NCBI RefSeq assembly: GCF_900114345.1
Contig: NZ_FOZJ01000003.1
Span: 806,001 to 870,000 of the forward strand
Direction: 5' to 3'
From: Microbacterium sp. cf046
GTDB lineage: Bacteria > Actinomycetota > Actinomycetes > Actinomycetales > Microbacteriaceae
Length of the DNA stretch: 64,000 nt
A program made the position numbers and the translations under genes. The notes under the pieces are model-generated. The model saw nothing but the letters and a program-made list of their open reading frames with translations. It was not told the DNA's origin and did no database searches. Below, in pieces: positions 43,025-53,956 of this stretch (positions are counted from its first letter, which is position 1; each line of letters starts with the position of its first letter).

Positions 43025-43759
43025 ATGGACGCGACCGCGCCCGACAGCGCCGCAGTCACGCCCGCTGCGCGCGCGTGGCGGCTCGTGCTGGAGCACATCG
43101 AAGGCGACCTGCTCGAAGGGCGCCTGACGCCGGGCGACCGGCTGCCTCCGGAGCGCGAGCTCGCGGTGCGGCTCGGGGTCGGCAGATCGAGCGTCCGCGA
43201 GGCGCTGCGAGTCCTCGAGGTGCTCGGACTCGTCCGCACCGGCACCGGGTCGGGTCCGACCGCGGGTGCGATCATCATCGCCACACCGCGCGGCGGCATG
43301 TCCGCCCTGCTCCGGCTCCAGGTCGCCGCACACGGCTTCCCCCTCGACGACGTGGTGCGCACGCGCGTCGTGCTCGAGTCGGCGGTGGTCGACGCGGTGG
43401 CCGCGGATGCCGCCCGTTCGACGACCGCCGCGCACGACGTGCTCACCGCGATGGATGCCGAAGACCTCACTCCGGGGGAGTTCCTGGCCCTGGACGCGCA
43501 GTTCCATCTCGCGCTGGCCGAGGCCTCGGGCAACGTCGTCATCGCGGCGATGATGGCGGGGCTGCGCACCTCGATCGAGTCCTACGTGCAGGCGGGCGCC
43601 GAGCGGATCGCGGACTGGGACGCCACCGCCGGGCAGCTTCGCAGCGAGCATCGCGCGATCCTCGCCGCGGTGGACTCCGGCGAGTCCGCCGCCGCACGCA
43701 CCATCATCCATGACCACATCACCGGCTACTACGCCGCAGCGGGCCTGGCCCGCGACTGA
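43025..43759 (+). CDS. GntR/FadR-family regulator, probable lactate-utilisation repressor
   Basis: This 244-residue protein has an N-terminal winged helix ([23 protein letters not shown]) and a C-terminal FCD ligand domain (~95-235) with the metal/ligand residues expected in D-A-Q-F-H-L-A-L and H-x-x-I-L. It lies 16 bases upstream of an L-lactate dehydrogenase gene, so it is probably LldR-like, releasing DNA when lactate binds. The two palindromes upstream would give autoregulation. The ATG follows a good AAGGAG site. Confidence 0.87.
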   Translation: MDATAPDSAAVTPAARAWRLVLEHIEGDLLEGRLTPGDRLPPERELAVRLGVGRSSVREALRVLEVLGLVRTGTGSGPTAGAIIIATPRGGMSALLRLQVAAHGFPLDDVVRTRVVLESAVVDAVAADAARSTTAAHDVLTAMDAEDLTPGEFLALDAQFHLALAEASGNVVIAAMMAGLRTSIESYVQAGAERIADWDATAGQLRSEHRAILAAVDSGESAAARTIIHDHITGYYAAAGLARD

Positions 43760-43775
43760 CGAGAGAAGGACCACG

Positions 43776-45059
43776 ATGGTCAAGCGCCAGCTCCCCAACC
43801 CCGCCGAGCTGCTCGAGCTGATGCAGTTCAAGAAGCCCGAGCTGAACGGAAAGAAGCGCCGCCTCGACTCGGCGCTCACGATCCACGACCTCCGCACGAT
43901 CGCGAAGCGCCGCACGCCCAAGGCGGCGTTCGACTACACCGACGGCGCAGCCGAAGGCGAGCTGTCGCTCACACGCGCCCGCCAGGCGTTCGAGGACATC
44001 GAATTCCACCCCGGCATCCTCCGCCCCGCACCCCAGGTCGACACCACGGTGCAGATCCTGGGTGGTTCCAGTGCCCTGCCGTTCGGCATCGCGCCTACCG
44101 GATTCACTCGGCTGATGCAGACCGAGGGCGAGATCGCCGGCGCGTCCGCAGCCGGAGCGGCCGGCATCCCGTTCACCCTCTCGACGCTCGGCACGACGTC
44201 GATCGAGGAGGTCAAGCGGGCCAACCCGCACGGACGCAACTGGTTCCAGCTCTACGTCATGCGCGATCGCGACATCTCCTACGGCCTCGTCCGGCGCGCC
44301 GCCGAGGCGGGCTTCGACACGCTGCAGTTCACGGTCGACACCCCGGTGGCCGGTGCCCGCCTGCGCGACAAGCGCAACGGATTCGCGATTCCGCCGCAGC
44401 TGACGCTCGGCACGATCGTGAACGCGATCCCGCGTCCGTGGTGGTGGTACGACTTCCTCACGACGCCGAAGCTGGAGTTCGCCTCGCTGTCCACGACCGG
44501 CGGCACCGTGGGCGAGCTGCTCAACGCAGCGATGGACCCGACCATCAGCTACGACGACCTGGCGATCATCCGCGATCTGTGGCCCGGCAAGATCGTGGTC
44601 AAGGGCGTGCAGAACGTCGCCGACTCGAAGCGGCTGATCGACTCGGGTGTCGACGGCATCATCCTGTCCAACCACGGCGGGCGCCAGCTCGACCGCGCGC
44701 CCATCCCGTTCCACCTGCTCCCGCACGTCGTGCGGGAGGTGGGCAAGGACGCGACCGTCATGATCGACACCGGCATCATGAACGGCGCCGACATCGTGGC
44801 GGCCATGGCGCTCGGCGCGAAGTTCACGTTGATCGGCCGTGCGTACCTCTACGGTCTGATGGCGGGGGGCCGCGAGGGCGTCGACCGCACGATCGCGATC
44901 CTGCGGGACGAGATCGTGCGAACGATGAAGCTGCTCGGAGTCTCGTCGCTGGCGGAACTGGAGCCGGCGCACGTCACCCAGCTCGCACGGCTGGTGCCGG
45001 TCGCTCAGCCTGCTGCGCGCGCGGCCAGGCCCCGCCCGGCCACCGCAGCGAAGGGCTGA
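43776..45059 (+). CDS. lldD: FMN-dependent L-lactate dehydrogenase (alpha-hydroxy-acid family)
   Basis: This 427-residue enzyme has the FMN-binding TIM barrel with F-D-Y-T-D-G-A-A, the catalytic His in [16 protein letters not shown] and [11 protein letters not shown]. It oxidises L-lactate to pyruvate and passes electrons to quinone. Lactate is inferred from the adjacent LldR-like regulator; other 2-hydroxy acids cannot be excluded. The ATG follows GAGAAGGA. Confidence 0.88.
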   Translation: MVKRQLPNPAELLELMQFKKPELNGKKRRLDSALTIHDLRTIAKRRTPKAAFDYTDGAAEGELSLTRARQAFEDIEFHPGILRPAPQVDTTVQILGGSSALPFGIAPTGFTRLMQTEGEIAGASAAGAAGIPFTLSTLGTTSIEEVKRANPHGRNWFQLYVMRDRDISYGLVRRAAEAGFDTLQFTVDTPVAGARLRDKRNGFAIPPQLTLGTIVNAIPRPWWWYDFLTTPKLEFASLSTTGGTVGELLNAAMDPTISYDDLAIIRDLWPGKIVVKGVQNVADSKRLIDSGVDGIILSNHGGRQLDRAPIPFHLLPHVVREVGKDATVMIDTGIMNGADIVAAMALGAKFTLIGRAYLYGLMAGGREGVDRTIAILRDEIVRTMKLLGVSSLAELEPAHVTQLARLVPVAQPAARAARPRPATAAKG

Positions 45060-45066
45060 TCGAGGG

Positions 45067-45834
45067 TCAGTCGCGGCCCGGAAGGGCGGGGACGAGCTCC
45101 TCGAGGTAGGCGGCGGTGTCCTCCCAGCCTTCGACCGCCTGGCACTCGACGCCCATCGCGAGCACCGGGTAGTCGTTGCCGTCCGCGTCGAGCCGGTCGC
45201 CCACGAACAGCATGTCCTCGAGCGGGATGCCGGTCTGCTCCGCGAGGCGGCGCATGCCGTATGCCTTGTCGATTCCGCGGTGGGTGATGTCGACCGACGT
45301 CGACCCGCCGGAGCGCACCTCCAGGTCGGGAATCTGCGCCGCGACGGCCTCGCGGAGGGAGCTCTTCTTCGCCCCGGTCGGATCCCAGGCCGTCTTCGCG
45401 GCGAGCGGTGCGCGCTGTCCGAGCGCGGAGAAGGTGATCTGCGAGCCGCGGTCCTCGAGGATGTCACCCCAGGTCTCCGCCTCCCAGAGTCCGAGACGAC
45501 GGGCTTCGCCTTCGACCGCGGTCATCGCACGCGACTTCTCGTCGTCGGTCAGCGCATGGGCGTACACGGTCACGATGCCGTCCTCCTCGATGCGGTAGTA
45601 CTGCGTGCCGCACGTCGGAAGCAGATGGATGTGCGACAGCGTGTCGATGGGCGCATCCGGCAGCCGATCCACGACCTGAGCGCGGAACTGCTCGAGCTGT
45701 CCACCGGAGATGATCGCCACCTCGACGCGCTCTGCGAGCGCGATCAGCAGGGAGCCGATTCGGGGATCGATCGCGCTCTTGGACGGCGCGAGCGTGTCGT
45801 CGAGGTCGAATGCCACGAGGCGGGGAGTCGTCAT
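45067..45834 (-). CDS. HAD-IIB hydrolase (Cof-type phosphatase / phosphomannomutase-like)
   Basis: This 255-residue protein has motif I F-D-L-D-D-T-L, motif II I-I-S-G-G-Q, a cap domain of the C2/IIB type, and motif IV V-G-D-R-L-D-A-D-G-N-D-Y. I-T-H-R-G-I-D-K-A resembles the eukaryotic-type phosphomannomutase and Cof families. It dephosphorylates or isomerises a sugar phosphate; the substrate is not predictable. It is convergent with lldD. An AGGAG site lies upstream of the ATG. Confidence 0.82.
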   Translation of the reverse strand: MTTPRLVAFDLDDTLAPSKSAIDPRIGSLLIALAERVEVAIISGGQLEQFRAQVVDRLPDAPIDTLSHIHLLPTCGTQYYRIEEDGIVTVYAHALTDDEKSRAMTAVEGEARRLGLWEAETWGDILEDRGSQITFSALGQRAPLAAKTAWDPTGAKKSSLREAVAAQIPDLEVRSGGSTSVDITHRGIDKAYGMRRLAEQTGIPLEDMLFVGDRLDADGNDYPVLAMGVECQAVEGWEDTAAYLEELVPALPGRD

Positions 45835-45860
45835 CTCAGTGCTCCTGTCCTAGGTACGCG

Positions 45861-45903
45861 AAAGGCTCCGCCGCGTTTCCGTGAGGAATCCGGCAGAGCC
45901 TCT
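45861..45903 (-). terminator. terminator after tRNA-Pro
   Basis: On the minus strand AGGCTC-T-GCCG pairs with CGGC-G-GAGCCT around a ~17-base loop, followed by TTTC. It lies 7 bases after the 3' end of tRNA-Pro. Confidence 0.65.
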
Positions 45904-45909
45904 CTGCTG

Positions 45910-45983
45910 TCGGGGTGACAGGATTTGAACCTGCGGCCTCGTCGTCCCGAACGACGCGCGCTACCAAGCTGCGCCACACCCCG
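45910..45983 (-). tRNA. tRNA-Pro(CGG)
   Basis: The minus strand gives an acceptor stem CGGGGTG pairing with CACCCCG. The anticodon stem CGTCG/CGACG has loop TTCGGGA (anticodon CGG), and the T-arm is GGTTCAAATCC. No CCA is encoded. Confidence 0.95.
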
Positions 45984-46031
45984 TGGCAACCCTCCGAGTC
46001 TACCCGATGCCCGGTCGTGGTCCGAACCCGG

Positions 46032-46970
46032 CTAGGCGCGGGGCAGCAGGGTGATCAGCGAGACCTCGGGCCGGCATGCGAAGCGGACCGGCGCGTAGAT
46101 CGAGTGGCCGAGCCCGGCGCTGACGTTGAGCGGAACCGTCCGGCGCACATGGCTCCACTCGCTCAGGCCGCGCGCCTGATCGAGGGGGATGTCGCAGTTC
46201 GCGACGAGGGCGCCGAACAGCGGAAGGCGCACCTGGCCGCCGTGGGTGTGTCCGGCGAAGATCATGTCGGCGCCGAGGTCGACGAAGTCATCGAGCACCC
46301 GACGGTACGGTGCGTGCGTGACGCCGATGGTCGCGGCGGCCGGGGCCACGTCCGCCTGCAGATCCTCCAGCAGGTCGGGCAGCACACCCAGCTGATCCCA
46401 TCCGCGGTGCGCATCGCTGACACCCAGGGCATCGATGCGCATGCCTGCGACCTCGAGGGAGCCGACGGCGTTGTTCAGGTCGAGCCAGCCGAGTTCATCG
46501 GCCAGATAGTCGTCCAGGGAACCCGTGTCGAGCGGCTCGCTCGTGTGCTTCACGTTCGACGGCCCCGTGAAGTACAGCAGCGGATTGCGCGGACTCGGAG
46601 CGGCGTGGTCGTTCGATCCGTGGACGAACACGCCCGGGATGCCGCGGAGCGGGTCGAGCGCCGCGCGCAGGCCCCGCAGCCCGTCGGCGTGGCCGAGGTT
46701 GTCGCCGGTGTTGACGACGAGGTCGGGACGCCACTCCTGCGCGAGCGCGGCCATCCAGCGCTGCTTGCGGTGCTGCCACGGCGCCATGTGCGCATCGGAC
46801 AGGTGCAGGACACGCAGCGGCGCAGCGCCGGCGGGGAGGATCCGCGCGTCGTGCTCACGGACCGTGAAGAGGTACCGCTCGATGCCGATGCCCCAGATCG
46901 CTGCGCTCGCGCCGACCGCCCCCACTGCTCCGAGAGCGGTGAGGGCGGTCTTGGCGGCTCCTGAAGCCAC
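46032..46970 (-). CDS. membrane-anchored metallophosphoesterase
   Basis: This 312-residue calcineurin-like phosphoesterase has a hydrophobic N-terminal segment (~8-28) and the metal-site motifs H-L-S-D-A-H, N-T-G-D-N, G-S-N-D-H, G-V-T-H-A-P and F-A-G-H-T-H-G-G. The substrate is unknown. The GTG start at 46970 overlaps the stop of the penicillin-binding protein gene (TAGTG), so the two are coupled; this pairing is common in actinobacteria and hints at a cell-envelope role. Confidence 0.85.
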   Translation of the reverse strand: MASGAAKTALTALGAVGAVGASAAIWGIGIERYLFTVREHDARILPAGAAPLRVLHLSDAHMAPWQHRKQRWMAALAQEWRPDLVVNTGDNLGHADGLRGLRAALDPLRGIPGVFVHGSNDHAAPSPRNPLLYFTGPSNVKHTSEPLDTGSLDDYLADELGWLDLNNAVGSLEVAGMRIDALGVSDAHRGWDQLGVLPDLLEDLQADVAPAAATIGVTHAPYRRVLDDFVDLGADMIFAGHTHGGQVRLPLFGALVANCDIPLDQARGLSEWSHVRRTVPLNVSAGLGHSIYAPVRFACRPEVSLITLLPRA

Positions 46971-49672
46971 TACGTGCACTTCGTGCGGCTGTAGTTGACG
47001 GTGATCGCCGAGTTGCGATTGACGACGGAGCCCGCACCGGGTGAAGTGCCGGTCGCCTTGCCCTGGGCGCCCGCGTCGTCGTCCTCGGTGCACGTTCCGG
47101 GTTTGACATTGCCGAAGCCCGCACCGCGCAGATCGCTGATGGCCTTGTCGAGCTGCTTGCCTGCGACATCCGGCACGGCGATGCCCTGCCCGTTGCTGGG
47201 GTTGATCGTGACGTCGGTGCCGCCGCCCACGAGCCCGGCGCCGGGATTCTGCGCCGCGACGATCCCTTCGGCCTCGGCCGAGTCGACGGGGTCGCCGACG
47301 GTGACGTTGAACCCGGCCTGATCGAGGGTGGCGGTGGCCTGGTCGACGGTCATCCCGATCACGTTGGGCAGGTCGCGCAGGACCTGGCGAGTGAGGTTGG
47401 AGTCCGCCTCGGGGAACTGATCGCCGCCGTACACGGCGTCTGCGGCGCGCTGGATCCGCGGGGCGATCTGGTGGCGCAGCTGTGACATCTGGACGTCGTT
47501 GAAGTACCGCTGGAAGATGTCGCCCTCACCGATCGAGTTGCCCACCCAGACAGCAGTGGCGACCTTCGTGCTCGACTCGACCATCCAGGTCTGGTACTCC
47601 TCGTGGGTACCGGTCTTGCCGATCAGCGGTGTGCCGTCGTCGGGGTTGGACGCCGAGCCCGTTCCACCGCTGCGCATGACGCCCTGGAGGGCATATGCCG
47701 CCGTTGCCGCGACCGTGGGGTCGAGCACCTGGGTGCATGTCGTCTGCGGGGGAGTGATCTCGTTGCCGTCGGAGTCGGTGACCCGGTCGATCGCCTTCGG
47801 CTGGCAGTAGATGCCGTTGTTGGCGACCGTGGCGTACGCGCCGGCCATCGCCATCGGGGCGACGTTGTTGGAGCCGATCACCGAGAACTGGGTGTCCATG
47901 GTCACCGGGACGCCGTCGCCGCGCATGACGCCCATCTTCGTGGCGACCTTCTGGATGTCGCAGAGGTCGAGTTCCTCGGCCATGGCGAAGTAGCCCGAGT
48001 TCAGGGACTGGGCGGTGAACTCCATGGGCGTGCCGGTGTAGCCGCCGCCGCCGCCGAAGTTCCCGATCTTGTCGTTCGTGGTGTTCACCCAGTCGCCGGT
48101 GCAGCTGTTGGTCATCCGGTCGATCACGCGCACGCGGCCGTTGAGGACCTCGTTGACCGAGTGGCCCTTCTCGAGCCAGTCGATGAGGGTGAAGAGCTTG
48201 AATGTCGAGCCGGCCGGGAATCCGGTCGAGTTGCCGTACTTGTAGTCGGCCGCGTACACGAGCGACGAGTAGTTCGGGTCGTTCGCCAGCGTCGCGTCTT
48301 CGCTGAAGATCGTGTTCTGGGAGATCGCGAGGATGCGGCCGGTGGACGCCTCGATGCTGATGGCGGATGAGCCGAACTTGCCGGTGTTCCCGTCGACCAT
48401 TCCTTCGACCGAGGTCGGCGCCCACTCGTGCATGGCCTGGTCGGCCGGGACCTGGATGCGATAGTCCATCGTCGTGTAGACGTTCAGGCCGCCGCGCTGG
48501 AGGGCACGGATGCGGTCCTCGGGCGTCGCGCCGAAGGCAGGGTCGCTCTTGATGATGTTCTTGACGTACTGGCAGAAGTACGCGGCTCCACCGGCGGCGG
48601 CGCAACCGGTCGTTGCGGGGGTGATCACCGGTGTGATCGGCTCGATCGCTGCGGCGGTGTACTGCTCCTGCGTGATCTTCCCGTCATCGAGCAGGCGGCT
48701 CAGGACGTACAGCTGGCGGCCCTTGGTGGCGCTGTAGCCGTCTGCGGCCGCCAGGTACTGCTCCTGCGTGATCGTGCCGTCGGACAGCAGCGTGTCCAGG
48801 GCGGCGAGCTGACCGGGGTTCACGTCGTCGACGAGACCATCGGGCGCCTTGTTGTAGCCCAGGCCGTCGGCGTCGAAAATCGATCCGGCCGGCTTGTCGA
48901 TGCGATACGTGTTGGGGTTCTGCACGATGCCGGCGAGCGTTGCGGCCTGCGCGAGCGTGAGGTCCTTCGCCGCGACTCCGAAGTAGTACCGGGCGGCGGC
49001 GTCGATGCCATAGGTCTGACCGCCGAAGTTGGCGATGTTCAGATACCCGAGAAGGATGTCGTTCTTGGAATACTTCTGCTCCAGGGCGATCGCGTAGCGC
49101 ATCTCCTGCAGCTTGCGCTGGATGCCCTCGGTGCCGGCCGCGGTCGTCGCCTCGGTCCAGCAGTTCAGCAGCTCCTCGCTGGTGGCGGCATCCCGCTCGC
49201 ATCGCTGGATCAGGATGTTCTTGACGTACTGCTGGCTGATCGACGAGCCACCCTGGGTCTCGCCTCCGCCCTGGACGTTCTGCACGATGGCGCGCGAGGT
49301 GCCGATCAGGTCGACACCGCCGTGCTGATAGAAACGGGGGTCCTCGCTGGAGAGGATCGCGTCGTACATGACGGGGTTGACCTCGTCGAAGTCGACCGGC
49401 GAACGGTTCTGGTCGTAGAACTGGGCGAGCTCGACGTCTTCCCCGGTGTCGGGGTTCTTCGCGTAAAGGGTGGTCGGCAGCATCAGCTTGTCGATGTCGA
49501 GCACACTCGGCAGGTTGTCGAACATCGTGATCGCGCTCGTCGCAGCAGCACCCGTCAGAGCGATCGCAGGGGTGACGGTGGCGGTGATGAGCACACCCGC
49601 GGCAGCGCTGAGTCCGACAAGCCCGAGGAGGCCTCCGAACACACCGCTAGCCGTCCGTTTCGTATCAGGCAT
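46970..49672 (-). CDS. bifunctional class A penicillin-binding protein with PASTA domains
   Basis: This 900-residue protein has one N-terminal membrane helix, a GT51 glycosyltransferase domain (catalytic Glu in S-S-E-D-P-R-F-Y-Q-H-G-G), a transpeptidase domain (S-x-x-K as G-S-T-F-K, then K-T-G-T) and two C-terminal PASTA repeats (~760-895). It polymerises and cross-links peptidoglycan outside the membrane; PASTA repeats bind muropeptides. The transpeptidase linker holds several cysteines. I chose the ATG at 49672; TACGAT ends 7 bases upstream, so it is likely leaderless. Confidence 0.93.
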   Translation of the reverse strand: MPDTKRTASGVFGGLLGLVGLSAAAGVLITATVTPAIALTGAAATSAITMFDNLPSVLDIDKLMLPTTLYAKNPDTGEDVELAQFYDQNRSPVDFDEVNPVMYDAILSSEDPRFYQHGGVDLIGTSRAIVQNVQGGGETQGGSSISQQYVKNILIQRCERDAATSEELLNCWTEATTAAGTEGIQRKLQEMRYAIALEQKYSKNDILLGYLNIANFGGQTYGIDAAARYYFGVAAKDLTLAQAATLAGIVQNPNTYRIDKPAGSIFDADGLGYNKAPDGLVDDVNPGQLAALDTLLSDGTITQEQYLAAADGYSATKGRQLYVLSRLLDDGKITQEQYTAAAIEPITPVITPATTGCAAAGGAAYFCQYVKNIIKSDPAFGATPEDRIRALQRGGLNVYTTMDYRIQVPADQAMHEWAPTSVEGMVDGNTGKFGSSAISIEASTGRILAISQNTIFSEDATLANDPNYSSLVYAADYKYGNSTGFPAGSTFKLFTLIDWLEKGHSVNEVLNGRVRVIDRMTNSCTGDWVNTTNDKIGNFGGGGGYTGTPMEFTAQSLNSGYFAMAEELDLCDIQKVATKMGVMRGDGVPVTMDTQFSVIGSNNVAPMAMAGAYATVANNGIYCQPKAIDRVTDSDGNEITPPQTTCTQVLDPTVAATAAYALQGVMRSGGTGSASNPDDGTPLIGKTGTHEEYQTWMVESSTKVATAVWVGNSIGEGDIFQRYFNDVQMSQLRHQIAPRIQRAADAVYGGDQFPEADSNLTRQVLRDLPNVIGMTVDQATATLDQAGFNVTVGDPVDSAEAEGIVAAQNPGAGLVGGGTDVTINPSNGQGIAVPDVAGKQLDKAISDLRGAGFGNVKPGTCTEDDDAGAQGKATGTSPGAGSVVNRNSAITVNYSRTKCT

Positions 49673-49679
49673 AGGCTCG

Positions 49680-49685
49680 ATCGTA
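49680..49685 (-). promoter_or_regulatory. -10 box for leaderless PBP gene
   Basis: On the minus strand TACGAT ends 7 bases before the ATG at 49672. Confidence 0.45.
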
Positions 49686-49769
49686 GGGGAGCTACCTGGG
49701 CGAACCCTTGACGGACCCGCCCGCGCACGGTGCATTCCCGGCGTCCGCCTGCGACTTTTCGGAGACTTC

Positions 49770-49991
49770 ATGACCACGTGGGAGTACCTCACGACCCCGC
49801 TTCTGATCCACAACACCGCGGCCATCCTGAACAATTGGGGAAAGCAGGGCTGGGAGCTCGTGCAGGTCGTCCCTGGGCCGGAGGGCGGTCTGGTGGCCTA
49901 TCTCAAGAGACCCGCAGGCGGCGGAAGCGCCAATGCGGGGCTGGATGCCGCGGCCCAGGCGGCGCAGCAGTTCGAGGAGCCGCAGATATGA
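49770..49991 (+). CDS. DUF4177-like small protein
   Basis: This 73-residue protein starts MTTWEYLTTP and contains N-N-W-G-K-Q-G-W-E-L-V-Q-V-V, the DUF4177 core (a small alpha/beta unit of unknown function). A GGAG site lies just upstream of the ATG. Its stop overlaps the start of the RidA-family gene (ATGA), a pairing seen in many actinobacteria, so the two probably act together. Confidence 0.82.
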   Translation: MTTWEYLTTPLLIHNTAAILNNWGKQGWELVQVVPGPEGGLVAYLKRPAGGGSANAGLDAAAQAAQQFEEPQI

Positions 49992-50451
49992 GCGTCTCGG
50001 ATCGTCTCGCGCAGCTTGGCATCGAGCTGCCCTCGGTCGTGCCGCCGGTCGCGGCGTACGTCCCCGCCAAGGCCCATGGAGACCTCGTCTTCACGGCGGG
50101 GCAGCTTCCGATGGTCTCGGGTGCGCTTCCCGCAACGGGCAAGGTGGGCGACGGACACGGTCTCGTCCCTGCCTCGGATGCGAACGGGTATGCGCGTCAG
50201 TGCGCGCTGAACGCGGTCGCGGCGGCCGCGGCGGCGGTCGGCGGTGTGGACCGGCTCACGGGCGTGGTCAAGGTCGTGGGCTTCGTCGCGTCCGTTCCCG
50301 ACTTCACCGGTCAGCCCGGTGTGATCAACGGGGCGAGCGAAGTGCTCGGTGAGATCTTCGGCGAGTCCGGCCGGCACGCGCGCTCGGCCGTCGGCGTGCC
50401 GGTCCTTCCGCTGGACAGTCCGGTCGAAGTGGAAGTGATCTTCAGCTACCT

Positions 50452-50455
<4 letters not shown>
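49988..50455 (+). CDS. RidA-family (YjgF/YER057c) protein
   Basis: This 155-residue protein follows the long RidA subgroup: P-V-A-A-Y-V-P-A-K near the start, L-V-F-T-A-G-Q-L-P, and a C-terminal R-S-A-V-G-V-P-V-L-P-L-D-S-P-V-E-V-E. The catalytic arginine of enamine deaminases (usually R in the R-x-x-V strand) falls at R-S-A-V-G-V. RidA proteins hydrolyse reactive enamines from PLP enzymes, though the long subgroup has unclear activity. It is convergent with acs. Confidence 0.85.
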
Positions 50456-52419
<1,964 letters not shown>

Positions 52420-52595
52420 GCTCGCTCCTTCGCGGGCCGTTCCCGGTGCGGCGGGCCTTTGCGGGCCGCGTCGCGACGACAGGGTCAATCTATCCAGCGC
52501 CCCTCCGTGCCACTACCTCCGATAGTGGGGGCCCATTCTCCGGACGGCAGTATCCGGACTCGATCGATATATCGGTAACGGCCTGATGAGTTTGT
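52420..52595. other. intergenic stretch before the 6C RNA promoter
   Basis: This holds the upstream region of acs. An AT-richer palindromic-looking segment (CGATCGATATATCGGT, 52561-52576) may be part of the acs promoter or a regulator site. No gene is seen. Confidence 0.4.
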
Positions 52596-52624
52596 TTGGA
52601 AGGTTGCCAGAAGTTGCGTATGCT
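52596..52624 (+). promoter_or_regulatory. sigma-70-like promoter for the candidate 6C RNA
   Basis: TTGGAA (52596-52601) and TATGCT (52619-52624) are separated by exactly 17 bases, the best two-box promoter in the window. Start of transcription is expected near 52629-52632. Confidence 0.7.
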
Positions 52625-52628
52625 CATC

Positions 52629-52734
52629 ACCGGCCGAACATTCGATTCTGGCATTGCGGCACCCGACCCACCCCCGAACTGTGGTGTTGCGCGTGGCGGC
52701 ATCCCATTCCCCCCATGGGATGCCGCCTTCTTTC
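52629..52734 (+). ncRNA. candidate actinobacterial 6C small RNA
   Basis: About 105 bases begin after a good promoter and end in a strong terminator. Two hairpins carry C-runs in their loops, the hallmark of 6C RNA: the first stem is GCGGCACC with GGTGTTGC (loop with CCACCCCCG), the second GGCGGCATCCCAT with its complement (loop TCCCCCC). The place between acs and a tad locus, near topA and holB, matches the M. tuberculosis 6C RNA neighbourhood. In mycobacteria and corynebacteria 6C RNAs act in cell-division and DNA-replication gene control by C-rich loops pairing with G-rich mRNA sites. Ends are approximate. Confidence 0.8.
52695..52734 (+). terminator. intrinsic terminator ending the 6C RNA
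   Basis: A perfect 13-bp stem (52695-52707 with 52715-52727) around a C-rich 7-base loop is followed by TTCTTT. Confidence 0.85.
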
Positions 52735-52831
52735 GTCGGGCGGCTCCTCCCCAACGCCGTCGACGGCGGACCCCTGCACGGAACCTTCCGAACGACCTGT
52801 CGCAGAACGCATCGCTCTCTAACGTCGACGC
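52735..52831 (+). other. short gap before the tad operon
   Basis: Only an upstream region is seen. A TAACGT word (52820-52825) ends 6 bases before the ATG at 52832 and may be a leaderless-type -10 box for the tad operon. Confidence 0.35.
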
Positions 52832-53956
52832 ATGCCCGACCGCTTCGTCGTTCAGCCACGAACCGCCGTACGTGCGGAGGCGTCCGGTCCGACTCGCCGC
52901 CCCCGTGCGGCGCCGGCGCGTTCCCAGGATCGTCCGCCGGCGTCATCCGCAGCCGGCTTCACGGTTTCGCCGCTTCCCGTCGAGGTTCTGCCTGCCGAAC
53001 CGGTCGAGCGACCACCGGTTCACCCGGTGCTCGAGCCGTTCGCGCGGTACCTCGACGATCCCGATGTCACCGATCTGTTCGTCAACGGCGCGACCGGCCT
53101 GTTCGTCGACCGCGGCGCGGGAGCGTCTCCCGCGAGGGAGTGGCGTGCTCGCGAGGAGGATGTGCGCGATCTCGCCGTCGCTCTCATCGGGCTCGGCGGG
53201 CGACACATCGACGACGCCACCCCATGCGTCGATGTGCAGTTGGACGGCGGCATCCGTGTTCACGCCGTCCTGCCGCCGGTGTCCGCGGAGGGAACCGCGA
53301 TCTCGATCCGCATCCCGCGCCTGAACAGCCCGGACCTCGCCGCGCTGCAGGCGCGCGGGATGTTCGATGCCGATACCCGTGGCGTGCTCGAGGATGCGGT
53401 CGCCCGGCGTGAGAACCTGCTGATCACCGGCGCGGCGGGAGCCGGCAAGACGACGCTGCTCGCGGCGCTGCTGGGGTGTGCGCCGCCGTCCGATCGGATC
53501 GTCACGATCGAGGACGTCGCGGAGCTGCGGATTCGGCATCCGCATCAGGTTCGCCTCGAGGCGCGCCAGGCGAACCTCGAGGGCGCCGGCGCGATCGGGC
53601 TCGCCCGACTCGTCCGCGAAGCGCTGCGGATGCGGCCGGATCGGCTGGTGGTGGGCGAGTGCCGGGGCGAGGAGATCCGCGAACTGCTCTCGGCGCTGAA
53701 CACGGGCCATGACGGGGGCGCCGGCACCCTCCACGCCAACAGCCTGCAGGACGTGCCCGCGCGGCTGGAGGCGCTCGGCGCGCTCGCCGGACTCGATGAC
53801 GGTGCGCTCGCGCGTCAGGCCGCCAGCGCGATCGGCTTCGTGCTGCACGTCGCCCGCGCCGGTGACGGCACCCGGCGTCTCGCGGCGGCGGGCCGACCGG
53901 TGATCGGAGCCTCCGGCCGCGTCGAGATAGAGGAGTTCTCGTGGCCCGGGCGGTGA
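52832..53956 (+). CDS. tadA: TadA/CpaF-type secretion ATPase
   Basis: This 374-residue ATPase has a disordered Pro/Arg-rich N-terminus (~1-60), an N-terminal domain with D-P-D-V-T-D-L-F-V-N-G, Walker A G-A-A-G-A-G-K-T-T-L, an Asp box I-V-T-I-E-D-V-A-E-L and Walker B-like R-M-R-P-D-R-L-V-V-G-E-C-R-G-x-E. It powers Flp pilus assembly. It is the first gene of a compact tad operon and overlaps the next gene by 16 bases. No CpaE-like gene is present upstream; the 6C RNA is there instead. Confidence 0.9.
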   Translation: MPDRFVVQPRTAVRAEASGPTRRPRAAPARSQDRPPASSAAGFTVSPLPVEVLPAEPVERPPVHPVLEPFARYLDDPDVTDLFVNGATGLFVDRGAGASPAREWRAREEDVRDLAVALIGLGGRHIDDATPCVDVQLDGGIRVHAVLPPVSAEGTAISIRIPRLNSPDLAALQARGMFDADTRGVLEDAVARRENLLITGAAGAGKTTLLAALLGCAPPSDRIVTIEDVAELRIRHPHQVRLEARQANLEGAGAIGLARLVREALRMRPDRLVVGECRGEEIRELLSALNTGHDGGAGTLHANSLQDVPARLEALGALAGLDDGALARQAASAIGFVLHVARAGDGTRRLAAAGRPVIGASGRVEIEEFSWPGR

